The translations under genes were made by a program, and so were the position numbers. Below, piece by piece: positions 1 to 6,619 of a stretch of 26,129 nucleotides of DNA. The notes beneath the pieces were generated by a model. That model was not told the DNA's origin and made no database searches. It saw nothing but the letters and a program-made list of their open reading frames with translations. The DNA comes from an uncultured Clostridia bacterium (lineage in GTDB: Bacteria; Bacillota; Clostridia; Oscillospirales; Oscillospiraceae): the NCBI GenBank assembly GCA_946405655.1, contig CAMJHX010000002.1, forward strand, positions 1 to 26,129. The letters are read 5' to 3'. The first letter of the stretch is position 1. Each line of letters begins with the position of its first letter.

Positions 1-6
1 ACAATC

Positions 7-42
7 TGAGGCGAATTCGCACACTGCCGCGAATTCGCCTCA
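7..42. terminator. GGCGAATTCGC-core hairpin, copy 1
   Basis: A perfect 14-bp inverted repeat (7-20 and 29-42) with an 8-nt loop lies just downstream of the stop codon of the minus-strand antiporter gene. In the plus direction it is followed by a T-rich stretch (43-60); in the minus direction the T run is poor. It therefore looks best as a terminator for a plus-strand gene outside the window, perhaps working both ways. The stem core AGGCGAATTCGC recurs at 5589-5628 and 10185-10218. Confidence 0.7.
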
Positions 43-45
43 TTC

Positions 46-1302
46 TTATTGTTTTTTCTTCGCCCTCCGCGCCGACTGGATCCATCCGATGAGCGGGACG
101 GCGTAGAGAAACACGGCGTAGGCCATGCTGCGGTAGTCCGCGCCGAAGAGCCTCAGCGGTACGCTGCAGATGATGCTCCAGGGCACGAAGGCGGGCACCG
201 TGATGCAGATGTTCTCCATATCCAGCGCCAGATCCTCCCGGCTGCGCCCGAGCCGGTCGAACACCGGGCGGAAGAACGTGCTGCTGAGCACGATCGCGAT
301 CACCTGATTGCAGAAGATCGCGGAGCCGAGCAGACTCGTCGCAATCATGAGCGGGAACGTCCCGACGCGGCCGGACAGGGCGGAAATGCGATCCTCCAGC
401 CGATGGAGCATGCCCGTGCCGTTGAAGACGCCGGAGCACGTGCACGCGAGGCCGACGACCATGCAGCTCGTGAGCATGGAGATCATCCCGCCGCCGTTTA
501 GGATCGCGCCGAGCGCGGCGTCCGGGCTCTCATACCCAAGCGCGAGCGTTTTCAGCAGCGCGCCCCAGCCGGCGCCCTGCGCAAAGCGCCCCACCAGCAC
601 CGCCGAGAGGATGCTCCCGCCCATGCACAGCAAAATCGGCACATGAAACAGCGGCAGGATCAGCAGCAGCGCCGCCGGGAGAAACACCCACGGCGTCAGG
701 GAAAACGCGCGCTCAAACGCGGCGATGACCGAGCGATCCACCGCGCCGATCGGATTTCGCACGGAGAGCACCGCGTAGACCGCGAGGCAGACCGCCATCG
801 GCGCCAGCGCGCTCTTCGCCATGCGCCGGACGTTGCCCATCAGATCCGTGCCGGTGAGATTCGCCGTCATCACCGCCGTGGACGAGACGGGCGAGCCGCG
901 GTCGCCGAAGAAGATGCCGCTCAGAATGACGCCCGCCGTGATCACGGGATTGACATTGCCGCTGCGCGCGAGCGCCATGAAGATGACGCCCGCCGTCCCC
1001 GCGACGCCGAAGCTCGTGCCGAGGGCATAGCTCATCACGCAGGTGACCACGAACGCCACCAGCAGAAACAGCCGCGGCGTGATGAGCTTCACGCCGTAAT
1101 CGACGAAGCCGACGATCGTGCCTGCGCTGCGCCAGCTGCCCGTGACCATGCCGATCACCAGCAGAATCACCACGACCGGCATCGCCTCATGCGCGCCGAT
1201 GCGCGCCATCTGCGCGACCCTGCGCGGCGAAAAGCCCATGCGCAGCGCCAGCGCCGAGAAGAGACCGAGCGCCAGCAGAAGCCCGGCGATGATATACCAC
1301 AA
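46..1302 (-). CDS. Na+/H+ antiporter, NhaC family
   Basis: Polytopic inner-membrane protein of 418 residues from the chosen start, probably exchanging protons for sodium or an organic anion. About ten hydrophobic segments run through the whole length. The segment GIFFGDRGSPVSST resembles the conserved GD-x2-SPLSDT signature of NhaC antiporters, which is the main evidence for the family. An upstream ATG at 1404 would add 34 residues, but a good promoter (1339-1367) lies inside that extension. The TTG at 1300-1302 has GAAGGA 7 nt upstream and starts directly with a membrane helix (LWYIIAGLLLALG), so I choose TTG. The gene stands alone. Substrate cannot be read from the sequence; malate-lactate antiporters belong to the same family. 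Confidence 0.82.
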   Translation of the reverse strand: MWYIIAGLLLALGLFSALALRMGFSPRRVAQMARIGAHEAMPVVVILLVIGMVTGSWRSAGTIVGFVDYGVKLITPRLFLLVAFVVTCVMSYALGTSFGVAGTAGVIFMALARSGNVNPVITAGVILSGIFFGDRGSPVSSTAVMTANLTGTDLMGNVRRMAKSALAPMAVCLAVYAVLSVRNPIGAVDRSVIAAFERAFSLTPWVFLPAALLLILPLFHVPILLCMGGSILSAVLVGRFAQGAGWGALLKTLALGYESPDAALGAILNGGGMISMLTSCMVVGLACTCSGVFNGTGMLHRLEDRISALSGRVGTFPLMIATSLLGSAIFCNQVIAIVLSSTFFRPVFDRLGRSREDLALDMENICITVPAFVPWSIICSVPLRLFGADYRSMAYAVFLYAVPLIGWIQSARRAKKKQ

Positions 1303-1338
1303 TGCGCGTTCCTTCTTTCGTATCAGATCAATAGGGTA

Positions 1339-1367
1339 AATATACCATTTCCGGCGCGGGAACGCAA
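1339..1367 (-). promoter_or_regulatory. Sigma-A promoter of the NhaC-family gene
   Basis: On the minus strand TTGCGT (1367-1362), a 17-nt spacer and TATATT (1344-1339). It sits upstream of the TTG start and inside the longer ORF, which argues that the longer start is wrong. Confidence 0.6.
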
Positions 1368-1460
1368 GAACGCAGGCGCGCGCCGCAGCAGCTGCGCATG
1401 ACACATTATAAAGAATGTCTTTTGTAAATTAAAAATAAGTGCGATAAAACAGGATTTGTT

Positions 1461-1490
1461 TTGCAATATTGTATGAGGCTGTGGTATGAT
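1461..1490 (+). promoter_or_regulatory. Promoter of the first ECF sigma operon
   Basis: TTGCAA (1461-1466), an 18-nt spacer and TATGAT (1485-1490). The first in-frame ATG of the sigma gene (1486) is part of this -10 box, so it cannot be the start codon of a transcript made from here. The boxes look like sigma-A, not like the AAC-containing -35 typical of autoregulated ECF promoters. Confidence 0.65.
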
Positions 1491-1542
1491 AGGAGAGCGG
1501 ATCGCAGATGCGATCCAATTCTATCGAACGGAGCCAGCCGCC

Positions 1543-2088
1543 ATGATCGGAGAAACCCTCCATCCAGTCCGGGATGAACAACTGATCATGAATATCGCCC
1601 GCGGAGACCGGGACGCCTTAGCAGAGGTCTATCTGCAGCACAAGGGCGCGGTCTATGCGTTTGCCCTGTCCATCCTGCGGCAGGCGCAAGCCGCGGAGGA
1701 TGTCATGCAGGAGACGTTTCTCCAGCTCTGGAACGCGGCGGGAACGTATGTCCCGCGCGGGCAGAGTCCGCTTCCGTGGCTTCTCGGCATCACGAAGAAC
1801 ACCGCGCTCAAGCACATGCGCGCCGCCCAGCGCTCCGGCATCCCGATGGAGGAGCTGCCGGAAACGCCCGGCGCCGATCCCTTCCTCGCGGCAGAGAACC
1901 GCATCGTCACGCAGGCGGTGCTCGAAAAGCTCTCCGCTGAGGAGCGGCAGATCGTCGTGCTCCACGCGGTCGCCGGACTCAAGCATCGGGAGATCGCGGA
2001 GCTGCTGGAGAAGCCCCTCTCCACGATCCTGAACAAATATCGCCGGGCTCTGAAAAAGCTCGAAGGCTACTTGGGAGAACAGGTATGA
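1543..2088 (+). CDS. RNA polymerase ECF sigma factor (sigma-70 family)
   Basis: Protein of 181 residues, normal for an ECF sigma factor. Region 2 is visible as DALAEVYLQHKGAVYAFAL followed by AEDVMQETFLQLW, the core-binding and -10 recognition helices. Region 4 is the C-terminal helix-turn-helix (LSAEERQIVVLHAVAGL, then HREIAELLEKPLSTILNKY). The start at 1543 was chosen because the ATG at 1486 lies within the -10 box; GGAG lies about 10 nt upstream of 1543. The stop overlaps the next start by ATGA, so the two are translationally coupled, as sigma/anti-sigma pairs usually are. The target regulon is not evident. Confidence 0.9.
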   Translation: MIGETLHPVRDEQLIMNIARGDRDALAEVYLQHKGAVYAFALSILRQAQAAEDVMQETFLQLWNAAGTYVPRGQSPLPWLLGITKNTALKHMRAAQRSGIPMEELPETPGADPFLAAENRIVTQAVLEKLSAEERQIVVLHAVAGLKHREIAELLEKPLSTILNKYRRALKKLEGYLGEQV

Positions 2089-3128
2089 CGGAATTTGAAC
2101 TCAATCTGCGCCTCCGGCAGGAGATGGAGTCCCTCGCACCGAACCGGCTCGAGGAGCTGCTGACCGCCTGCGGCGAGCAGAACCCTGTACAACCCAATAT
2201 CGAACCGATCCGCCATAAGCCGCGCCGTCTGCCCCGGCTCATCGCCGCGGCTGCGGCCGTGGTGCTGGTGCTCTCCGGCTCGTTCCTCGGCGTCAAGGCT
2301 GCGCAGAGCAGCGTCGTCACGGTGGACGCCGGCACGGAGCTCGCCATGACGGTCAACGGCTTCAACCGCGTCCGCAGCGTCACGGTCGAAGGCGTCGAGA
2401 CCGATGCGGATGCCTACAAGGGTCTGAAGGTGGACGACGCAGCGGAGGCGTTTGCGATCCAGATGCTGGAGCAGCATCCCGAGGGCAGCGTTTCCAACGG
2501 CGTGCTCGTCTCCGTCAGTCATGCGGGGGCGCGCCGCACCGCCGCGCTCGGCGAGGCGGTCTCCGAAGGGCTCCGGCGCGCCGCGGCCCTTGTGGAGATC
2601 GAGCCTGCCATCCTCCTCCAGCATGTGGAAGGGGAGAGCGGCGTCGCTGCGCTCACCAAGGCGGTGGCCGAACACAGCGCGGGCATCGACCTCGGCACGG
2701 CGGAGAGCCTCTCTGTGCAGGATCTGCTCTATGCCGTGGAGAGCCAGTCCATCCAGTGGGATGACGCCTCGCTCTCCGGCACGCTCCTCAACTGGCGCTG
2801 CGCCGACGGGAGAGACGCCGAGCAGATCGCCGCGGATTATGTCGGCGCCGCACCGGATCAGTTTCTCACGATGCTGAGCGTCTATGCCGATCAGCTCGCC
2901 TATTCCGTCCGCTTCGCGGATGGGAACCACTGGAACAGCTACTGGGTCTCCGCCGCCACGGGCGAGATTCTGAACCCGGATGTCTGGCGCTCTGCGCCGT
3001 CTGTCGATGCGACCCAGTCCTGGACGCCGCAGACTTCGCAGACCTATTCGCTGCCCGATCCGATGGACATCATTCAGAGCCGCCGCCAGATTCATGACTT
3101 CGTCAACTTCATCGATTGGTTGTTCTAA
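2085..3128 (+). CDS. Membrane-anchored anti-sigma-like protein (RsgI-like), partner of the ECF factor
   Basis: Protein of 347 residues coupled to the upstream sigma gene by a 4-nt overlap. Residues 1-47 are cytosolic, about 51-70 form one membrane helix, and the rest lies outside. Just after the helix VVTVDAGTELAMTVNGFNRV resembles the extracytoplasmic start of RsgI anti-sigma-I factors (DVNPSIELxxNRFGRV). Near the C-terminus LAYSVRFADGNHWNSYWVSA followed by TGEIL is PepSY-like. I infer that the N-terminal tail holds the sigma factor and the outer part senses an envelope signal. No zinc anti-sigma (HxxxCxxC) motif is present. The signal is unknown. Confidence 0.72.
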   Translation: MTEFELNLRLRQEMESLAPNRLEELLTACGEQNPVQPNIEPIRHKPRRLPRLIAAAAAVVLVLSGSFLGVKAAQSSVVTVDAGTELAMTVNGFNRVRSVTVEGVETDADAYKGLKVDDAAEAFAIQMLEQHPEGSVSNGVLVSVSHAGARRTAALGEAVSEGLRRAAALVEIEPAILLQHVEGESGVAALTKAVAEHSAGIDLGTAESLSVQDLLYAVESQSIQWDDASLSGTLLNWRCADGRDAEQIAADYVGAAPDQFLTMLSVYADQLAYSVRFADGNHWNSYWVSAATGEILNPDVWRSAPSVDATQSWTPQTSQTYSLPDPMDIIQSRRQIHDFVNFIDWLF

Positions 3129-3156
3129 TCATCTCTTATCCCCCCTTTTTCTTTTT

Positions 3157-3205
3157 GACGCAGGCTGTCGCCCAACCCCCGGCAGTCTGCGTCATCTTTT
3201 CTTTC
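3157..3205 (+). terminator. Terminator after the sigma/anti-sigma pair
   Basis: An 11-bp stem with one G-T pair (GACGCAGGCTG at 3157-3167 with CAGTCTGCGTC at 3183-3193) is followed by ATCTTTTCTTT. It lies 28 nt after the stop codon of the RsgI-like gene. Confidence 0.7.
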
Positions 3206-3297
3206 CGGCAAAAGGTTCACAAATCCGCTACATTTTTTTGCCTGCACTGTGATAAGATAAACGTGTTAAAGAATCTTCATTTCAAGGTGAGTTAGTT

Positions 3298-3705
3298 ATG
3301 CGTGCATGGTTCGCGAGAATAATGGCAGGGCGCAACGGGCCGGATCATCTGAACCGCTTCCTCTCGGTGGTGTTTCTGATCCTCTCGGTGTGCTCCATGT
3401 TTGTGCGCCACGCCCGCCTCGCAAGCGTGCTTTATACGCTCTCGATGGCGCTGTTCTTCTATATCATGTTCCGCATGCTCAGCCGCAACATATACCGCCG
3501 CCAGCAGGAAAACGGCGCGTATCTGCGCGAGCGCTATAAAATCACCAGCTGGTGGAACGGCATGCGCGACCGCTGGGCGCAGCGCAAGGACTATAAGTTC
3601 TATAAATGCCCCTCCTGCCGCACGCGTCTGCGTGTGCCGAGAGGGAAGGGCAAGCTGAACATCGTCTGCCGCAAGTGCGGCACGTCCTTCCAGCGCCGCA
3701 CCTGA
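3298..3705 (+). CDS. Small membrane protein with C-terminal zinc ribbon
   Basis: Protein of 135 residues, function not recognised. Two membrane helices (about 20-36 and 42-59) are followed by a basic cytosolic stretch rich in Arg and Tyr and then a zinc ribbon with C104-x2-C107 and C124-x2-C127. AAGGTGA lies 7 nt before the ATG. It is the first gene of a three-gene operon: 10 nt separate it from the DUF5685 gene, and that gene overlaps the J-domain gene. All three are cysteine-rich. I infer that it anchors a partner at the membrane through the zinc ribbon; a nucleic-acid or protein ligand is equally possible. No clear promoter was found in 3206-3297. Confidence 0.8.
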   Translation: MRAWFARIMAGRNGPDHLNRFLSVVFLILSVCSMFVRHARLASVLYTLSMALFFYIMFRMLSRNIYRRQQENGAYLRERYKITSWWNGMRDRWAQRKDYKFYKCPSCRTRLRVPRGKGKLNIVCRKCGTSFQRRT

Positions 3706-3715
3706 GGGAAGCGCG

Positions 3716-4564
3716 TTGTTTGGCTATCTCGTCGCCGATCAGTCCCTGCTCGAGCAGGCGCAGAAGGATCGGTATAAGGGCTGCTACTGCGGTCTCTGCG
3801 CGGCGCTCAAGAGCGAGCACGGCTTCTTCGGCCGCCTGGCGCTCACATATGACATGACGTTTCTCGTTCTCCTGCTCTCGTCCATGTATGAGCCGGAGGA
3901 GCAGCGCCGGATGGAGAGGTGCGTCGCGCACCCCATCCGGAAGCATTTCTGCTGGGAGTCGCGCTTCACGGCCTACGCCGCCGATCTGAACGTCGCGCTC
4001 GCCTACCACAACTGCCGCGATGATTTTGAGGACGACGGCAGCGTCGTCGGCTTCTGGGAGAGCGAATTACTCACCGCGCAGTATCAGGCGGTGTGTCAGC
4101 GCTGGCCGCGCCAGTGCGCCGCCATCGAGCGGTGCCTGCAGGAGCTCGCCGCCATCGAGCGCTCGGGGGCGCAGACGCCCGACGCCGCCGCGGCCTGCTT
4201 CGGTGCTCTCATGGCAGAGCTTTTCAAGGTGGACGGCGCGTTCGATTCGTTTTTAGCCCCCTTCGGGGACGCGCTCGGCCGCTTCATTTATCTTCTGGAC
4301 GCCGTCATGGATCTGGAGGATGATGTAAAAAAGGGCCGCTATAACCCGCTCAAGGCGCTGCGGGAGGCAGGCTGGACGCAGGCGGATTTCCGCAGCATGC
4401 TCCAGGCGCAGCTCGGCGCCGCGGCGGACGCGTTTGAGCGCCTTCCGCTGCTGCAGGACGCAGAGCTTCTGCGCAGCATTCTCTATTCCGGCGTCTGGCA
4501 GCGCTATAACCGCGCCGCCGGACATTCATCTGATCAGGAGGAAAACCATGAAGGACCCCTATGA
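3716..4564 (+). CDS. DUF5685 family protein
   Basis: Protein of 282 residues starting at TTG with GAGGGAAG about 5 nt upstream; the MFGY start and the following YCGLC are typical of DUF5685, which supports the TTG. The function of the family is not known to me. Visible features: a cysteine cluster C23-x-C25-x2-C28 with C69-x2-H72, perhaps a metal site; an all-helical character; and two acidic motifs, RDDFEDD (101-107) and DAVMDLEDDVKKGRYNP (195-211). The second resembles the D-x3-D-x2-ED-x3-GR motif of squalene/phytoene synthases, and the first their D-rich motif 1. Their separation (about 95 residues) is shorter than in those enzymes (about 125). It overlaps the next gene by 17 nt. A prenyl-synthase-like fold is my inference. 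Confidence 0.85.
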   Translation: MFGYLVADQSLLEQAQKDRYKGCYCGLCAALKSEHGFFGRLALTYDMTFLVLLLSSMYEPEEQRRMERCVAHPIRKHFCWESRFTAYAADLNVALAYHNCRDDFEDDGSVVGFWESELLTAQYQAVCQRWPRQCAAIERCLQELAAIERSGAQTPDAAAACFGALMAELFKVDGAFDSFLAPFGDALGRFIYLLDAVMDLEDDVKKGRYNPLKALREAGWTQADFRSMLQAQLGAAADAFERLPLLQDAELLRSILYSGVWQRYNRAAGHSSDQEENHEGPL

Positions 4565-5177
4565 GGTCTTGGGCGTCCCCCGGGGCGCGTCAGACGAGGA
4601 GATCAAAGCGGCCTACCGCCGCCTTGCCAAGCAATATCACCCGGATTATCACCCGAACGATCCGAAAGCGGCGGAGAAGATGAACGAGATCAACGCCGCC
4701 TATGACGCCATCAAGAACGGCACGGCGGACAGCTACGGCTCGTCCTCCACCTCCTCCGGCGGCTGGGCGAACGCGGGAGGCTGGGGCGGCTACGGCGGCT
4801 ATCAGCAGCAGAGCATCCGCTCGGAATATCAGGCCGCCATGAACTTCATCAATTCCGGCCATTTCCAGGAGGCGCTCAACGCCCTCTCCGGCGTCCCGAC
4901 CGGCGAGCGGGACGGAAACTGGTATTACTTATCCGCCGTGGCGAACGCCGCCATGGGCAACCGCGTCACCGCGCTCGAGTACGCGCGCATCGCCGTGCAG
5001 TATGAGCCGAACAATCTGCAGTTCCGCCGCCTCGTGCAGGAGCTCGAATCCGGCGGCACCGCCTACAGCGCCTATCGGCGAGACTACCCCAACGCCGGCT
5101 TCGGCACCGGCAGCTGGTGCATGGACATGGTTCTGTGCAACCTCTGCTGCAACCCGTGCTTCAGCCCCTGCTGCTAA
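4548..5177 (+). CDS. J-domain protein with TPR-like region and cysteine-rich C-terminal tail
   Basis: Protein of 209 residues, presumably a co-chaperone that stimulates an Hsp70 (DnaK). The J domain spans about 1-60 with HPD at 31-33. A Gly/Ser/Trp/Tyr-rich linker (61-88) follows, then a helical TPR-like region (about 90-165). The last 19 residues hold seven cysteines (C191, C197, C200, C201, C204, C208, C209). It is not classical DnaJ: there is no CxxCxGxG zinc domain and no C-terminal substrate domain. AGGAGG lies 6 nt before the ATG, inside the end of the DUF5685 gene, which fixes this start over earlier in-frame codons. The tail may bind metal, be lipidated, or dock onto a partner. It closes the operon. 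Confidence 0.9.
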   Translation: MKDPYEVLGVPRGASDEEIKAAYRRLAKQYHPDYHPNDPKAAEKMNEINAAYDAIKNGTADSYGSSSTSSGGWANAGGWGGYGGYQQQSIRSEYQAAMNFINSGHFQEALNALSGVPTGERDGNWYYLSAVANAAMGNRVTALEYARIAVQYEPNNLQFRRLVQELESGGTAYSAYRRDYPNAGFGTGSWCMDMVLCNLCCNPCFSPCC

Positions 5178-5180
5178 CGC

Positions 5181-5219
5181 TCAAAACGAGAGCCCGACTA
5201 TGTCGGACTCTCGTTTTGA
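5181..5219. terminator. Terminator after the DUF5685/J-protein operon
   Basis: Arms 5181-5198 and 5202-5219 pair over 18 bp with one mismatch and a 3-nt loop. The outer stem TCAAAACGAGAG has an A-rich 5' side and a T-containing 3' side, so it could act in both directions. It begins 3 nt after the stop codon of the J-protein gene. Confidence 0.75.
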
Positions 5220-5368
5220 ATACTCGCGCTCCATCGCCCTTCGGTTGGTCGGCGCGAGGGGCGAGCGTCGCGCTCGCCCAAGGGAGTTTTTTCACCGCAC
5301 ATGTCGCTGAAAAAACAGATCGGAATCATTTCGCGCATTCGCGTGAACTCTGCGAGGCGGATTCTCAT

Positions 5369-5540
5369 CGTAGGGGCCGACGCCCTCGGCGGCCCGATGT
5401 GGAATCTGCCTCCGCACAATCATAGACGCCGTAGGGGCGGATATCATCCGCCCGTGCAGGACGCATTTGGTTCCCAACCGTTTTCGGCGAATCCGCAGCT
5501 GGTACCCATCTGCCGTAGGGCGGGTCGCTTGCGCCCGCCG
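5369..5540. repeat. CCGTAGGG-type dispersed palindromes, cluster 1 (three units)
   Basis: Three short units open with CGTAGGG and then form a GC-rich palindrome: about 5369-5399 (GGGGCCG to CGGCGGCCC), 5429-5460 (GGGCGGAT to ATCCGCCC, ending GTGCAGG) and 5513-5540 (GGCGGG to CCCGCC). Related units occur at 10051-10175. Such units resemble small non-coding palindromes seen in many Clostridia genomes. No coding function is apparent. Confidence 0.65.
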
Positions 5541-5588
5541 CTTGCCGCTGACAGAATCCGACAGGCGGGCGCTGCGCAGCAACAGAAA

Positions 5589-5628
5589 AAGGCGAATTCG
5601 CAGAATGGAACCTCTGCGGATTCGCCTT
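5589..5628 (-). terminator. GGCGAATTCGC-core hairpin, copy 2
   Basis: Arms 5589-5604 and 5613-5628 pair over 16 bp with one mismatch and an 8-nt loop. On the minus strand the stem is followed by TTTTTCTGTT and begins 3 nt after the stop codon of the minus-strand gene at 5632-6342, so it is very probably that gene's terminator. Confidence 0.75.
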
Positions 5629-5631
5629 ATT

Positions 5632-6342
5632 TTATTCGGCCTCTTCTTTGATTTCCGCAAGAAACCGAAGCATATCGTTCAGGTTCCTGCGATACATTTT
5701 TTCCCATCCGCTGCCCGAGCCGAAGAAGGCGGGGACATGCAGATCGCCGAACTGATCCAGAAATGCGAAGGTATAAAACAGCCGCGCGGATGCATTTTTG
5801 CGCAGCGCTTTTTGAATTTCCGGCGTCTGCACATGCTGCACCAGAAACAAAAACGCCAGAGACGCATCAAAGAATCCTTCCGCCTTCTCCGGGAGCAATC
5901 CCTGCGCGATGGCTTCGTCCGTGCACACCTCTGCGCGCTTATCCGGGTCAAAGGAGAAGCCTTCCTGATCCAGCACGACAAAGATACCGTCCGGATGCCC
6001 GGGCCTGCGGACGCGAAGCAGCGCGTAATCATCCACCGGCGTCATCTCCCGGATCGCAGCGGCTTCCGAGCCCAGCTGCGCGTGCGCCAGACCCATGTGA
6101 AACACATACGGGTCGAGCTCCTTCTTCCCGTACCCGCGCTTAATCAGCGCAGTAAAGCCCCAGACGGAGACCAGAACCAGAATCAGGAACGGAATGAGCA
6201 AATACGGAAAGTAACGAATGTCATGATCATTCATGAAAAAGATGACCATACACATGATCAGCGGAGGAATCAGAATGATGTCCGCTATCATCAGCACCGT
6301 CGCGCCGAGGACTGCCCGGCTTCTTTTCCTGATGATATCCAT
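5632..6342 (-). CDS. Unknown membrane protein with two N-terminal helices
   Basis: Protein of 236 residues that I do not recognise. Two hydrophobic helices (about 11-36 and 45-66) are followed by a soluble region of about 170 residues with a short basic stretch (LIKRGYGKKELDPY) at the membrane border. The soluble part contains DDYALLRVRRPGHPDGIFVVLDQEGFSF split by ordinary residues, suggesting a beta-rich domain. The open frame extends upstream to 6594, but the ATG at 6342 follows a strong AAAGGAGG and a promoter at 6380-6408, so the shorter form is used. It is a single-gene unit with its own terminator. Its role cannot be told from the sequence. Confidence 0.78.
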   Translation of the reverse strand: MDIIRKRSRAVLGATVLMIADIILIPPLIMCMVIFFMNDHDIRYFPYLLIPFLILVLVSVWGFTALIKRGYGKKELDPYVFHMGLAHAQLGSEAAAIREMTPVDDYALLRVRRPGHPDGIFVVLDQEGFSFDPDKRAEVCTDEAIAQGLLPEKAEGFFDASLAFLFLVQHVQTPEIQKALRKNASARLFYTFAFLDQFGDLHVPAFFGSGSGWEKMYRRNLNDMLRFLAEIKEEAE

Positions 6343-6379
6343 GGTCGGCCTCCTTTGCAGAGCTTTGCTTTCACCGGAT

Positions 6380-6408
6380 AACATATCACAGATACAGCAG
6401 CAAAGCAA
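6380..6408 (-). promoter_or_regulatory. Promoter of the two-helix membrane protein gene
   Basis: On the minus strand TTGCTT (6408-6403), a 17-nt spacer and TATGTT (6385-6380). It lies between the terminator of the upstream unit (6421-6442) and the gene start at 6342. Confidence 0.5.
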
Positions 6409-6411
6409 TTG

Positions 6412-6442
6412 AAAGAAAAACCCCTGCCTCGCAAGGCAGGGG
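6412..6442 (-). terminator. Terminator of the foldase operon
   Basis: On the minus strand a perfect 9-bp stem CCCCTGCCT (6442-6434) with AGGCAGGGG (6429-6421) and a 4-nt loop is followed by TTTTTCTTTC (6420-6411). It lies 12 nt after the stop of the 50-residue ORF. Confidence 0.85.
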
Positions 6443-6454
6443 ATTGATTTGTAT

Positions 6455-6607
6455 TCAGGCTTCTTTCTCAAACTCGACCACGAAGTCGTCGCCTTCGTAC
6501 TCTGCGGAGACCACCGTCCAGCCGTTTTTCTTCTCGGCTTCCAGCATGTCCGCGAGCTCCAGGGCGCTGACCTCGTTGCGGTTGTAGCGCTCAAACTTTT
6601 TTTCCAT
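6455..6607 (-). CDS. Small acidic protein of 50 residues, unknown function
   Basis: An ORF of 50 codons starts 12 nt after the stop of the foldase gene and ends 12 nt before the operon terminator. The start is MEKKFERYNRNEVSAL and the end WTVVSAEYEGDDFVVEFEKEA split by ordinary residues; it is charged, without membrane helix or signal peptide. The ribosome site is weak (GGTGA about 5 nt from the ATG), so translation may depend on coupling to the gene before it. A helix followed by two short strands is a plausible fold. The position inside the transcript and the lack of rare composition support a real gene. No function is suggested. Confidence 0.65.
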   Translation of the reverse strand: MEKKFERYNRNEVSALELADMLEAEKKNGWTVVSAEYEGDDFVVEFEKEA

Positions 6608-6619
6608 GCGCGTCACCGA

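Larger units (their letters stand above)
5178..5631. other. Gene-free block of palindromic repeats
   Basis: No believable gene lies here. From left to right: an 18-bp-arm hairpin (5181-5219); a perfect 9-bp-arm hairpin with stem GGGCGAGCG and a 3-nt loop (5259-5279); a loose inverted repeat with TTTTTTCA and TGAAAAAA arms (about 5286-5317); three copies of a CCGTAGGG-type palindrome (5369-5540, see separate entry); and the GGCGAATTCGC hairpin (5589-5628). ORFs through the block on both strands follow the palindromes and show no ribosome site or family resemblance. Confidence 0.7.

Noticed and set aside
5467..6381. Plus-strand open frame of 304 codons across the repeat block and the two-helix protein gene
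   Set aside because: It runs through palindromes and opposite a gene with promoter, ribosome site and terminator; no family resemblance.
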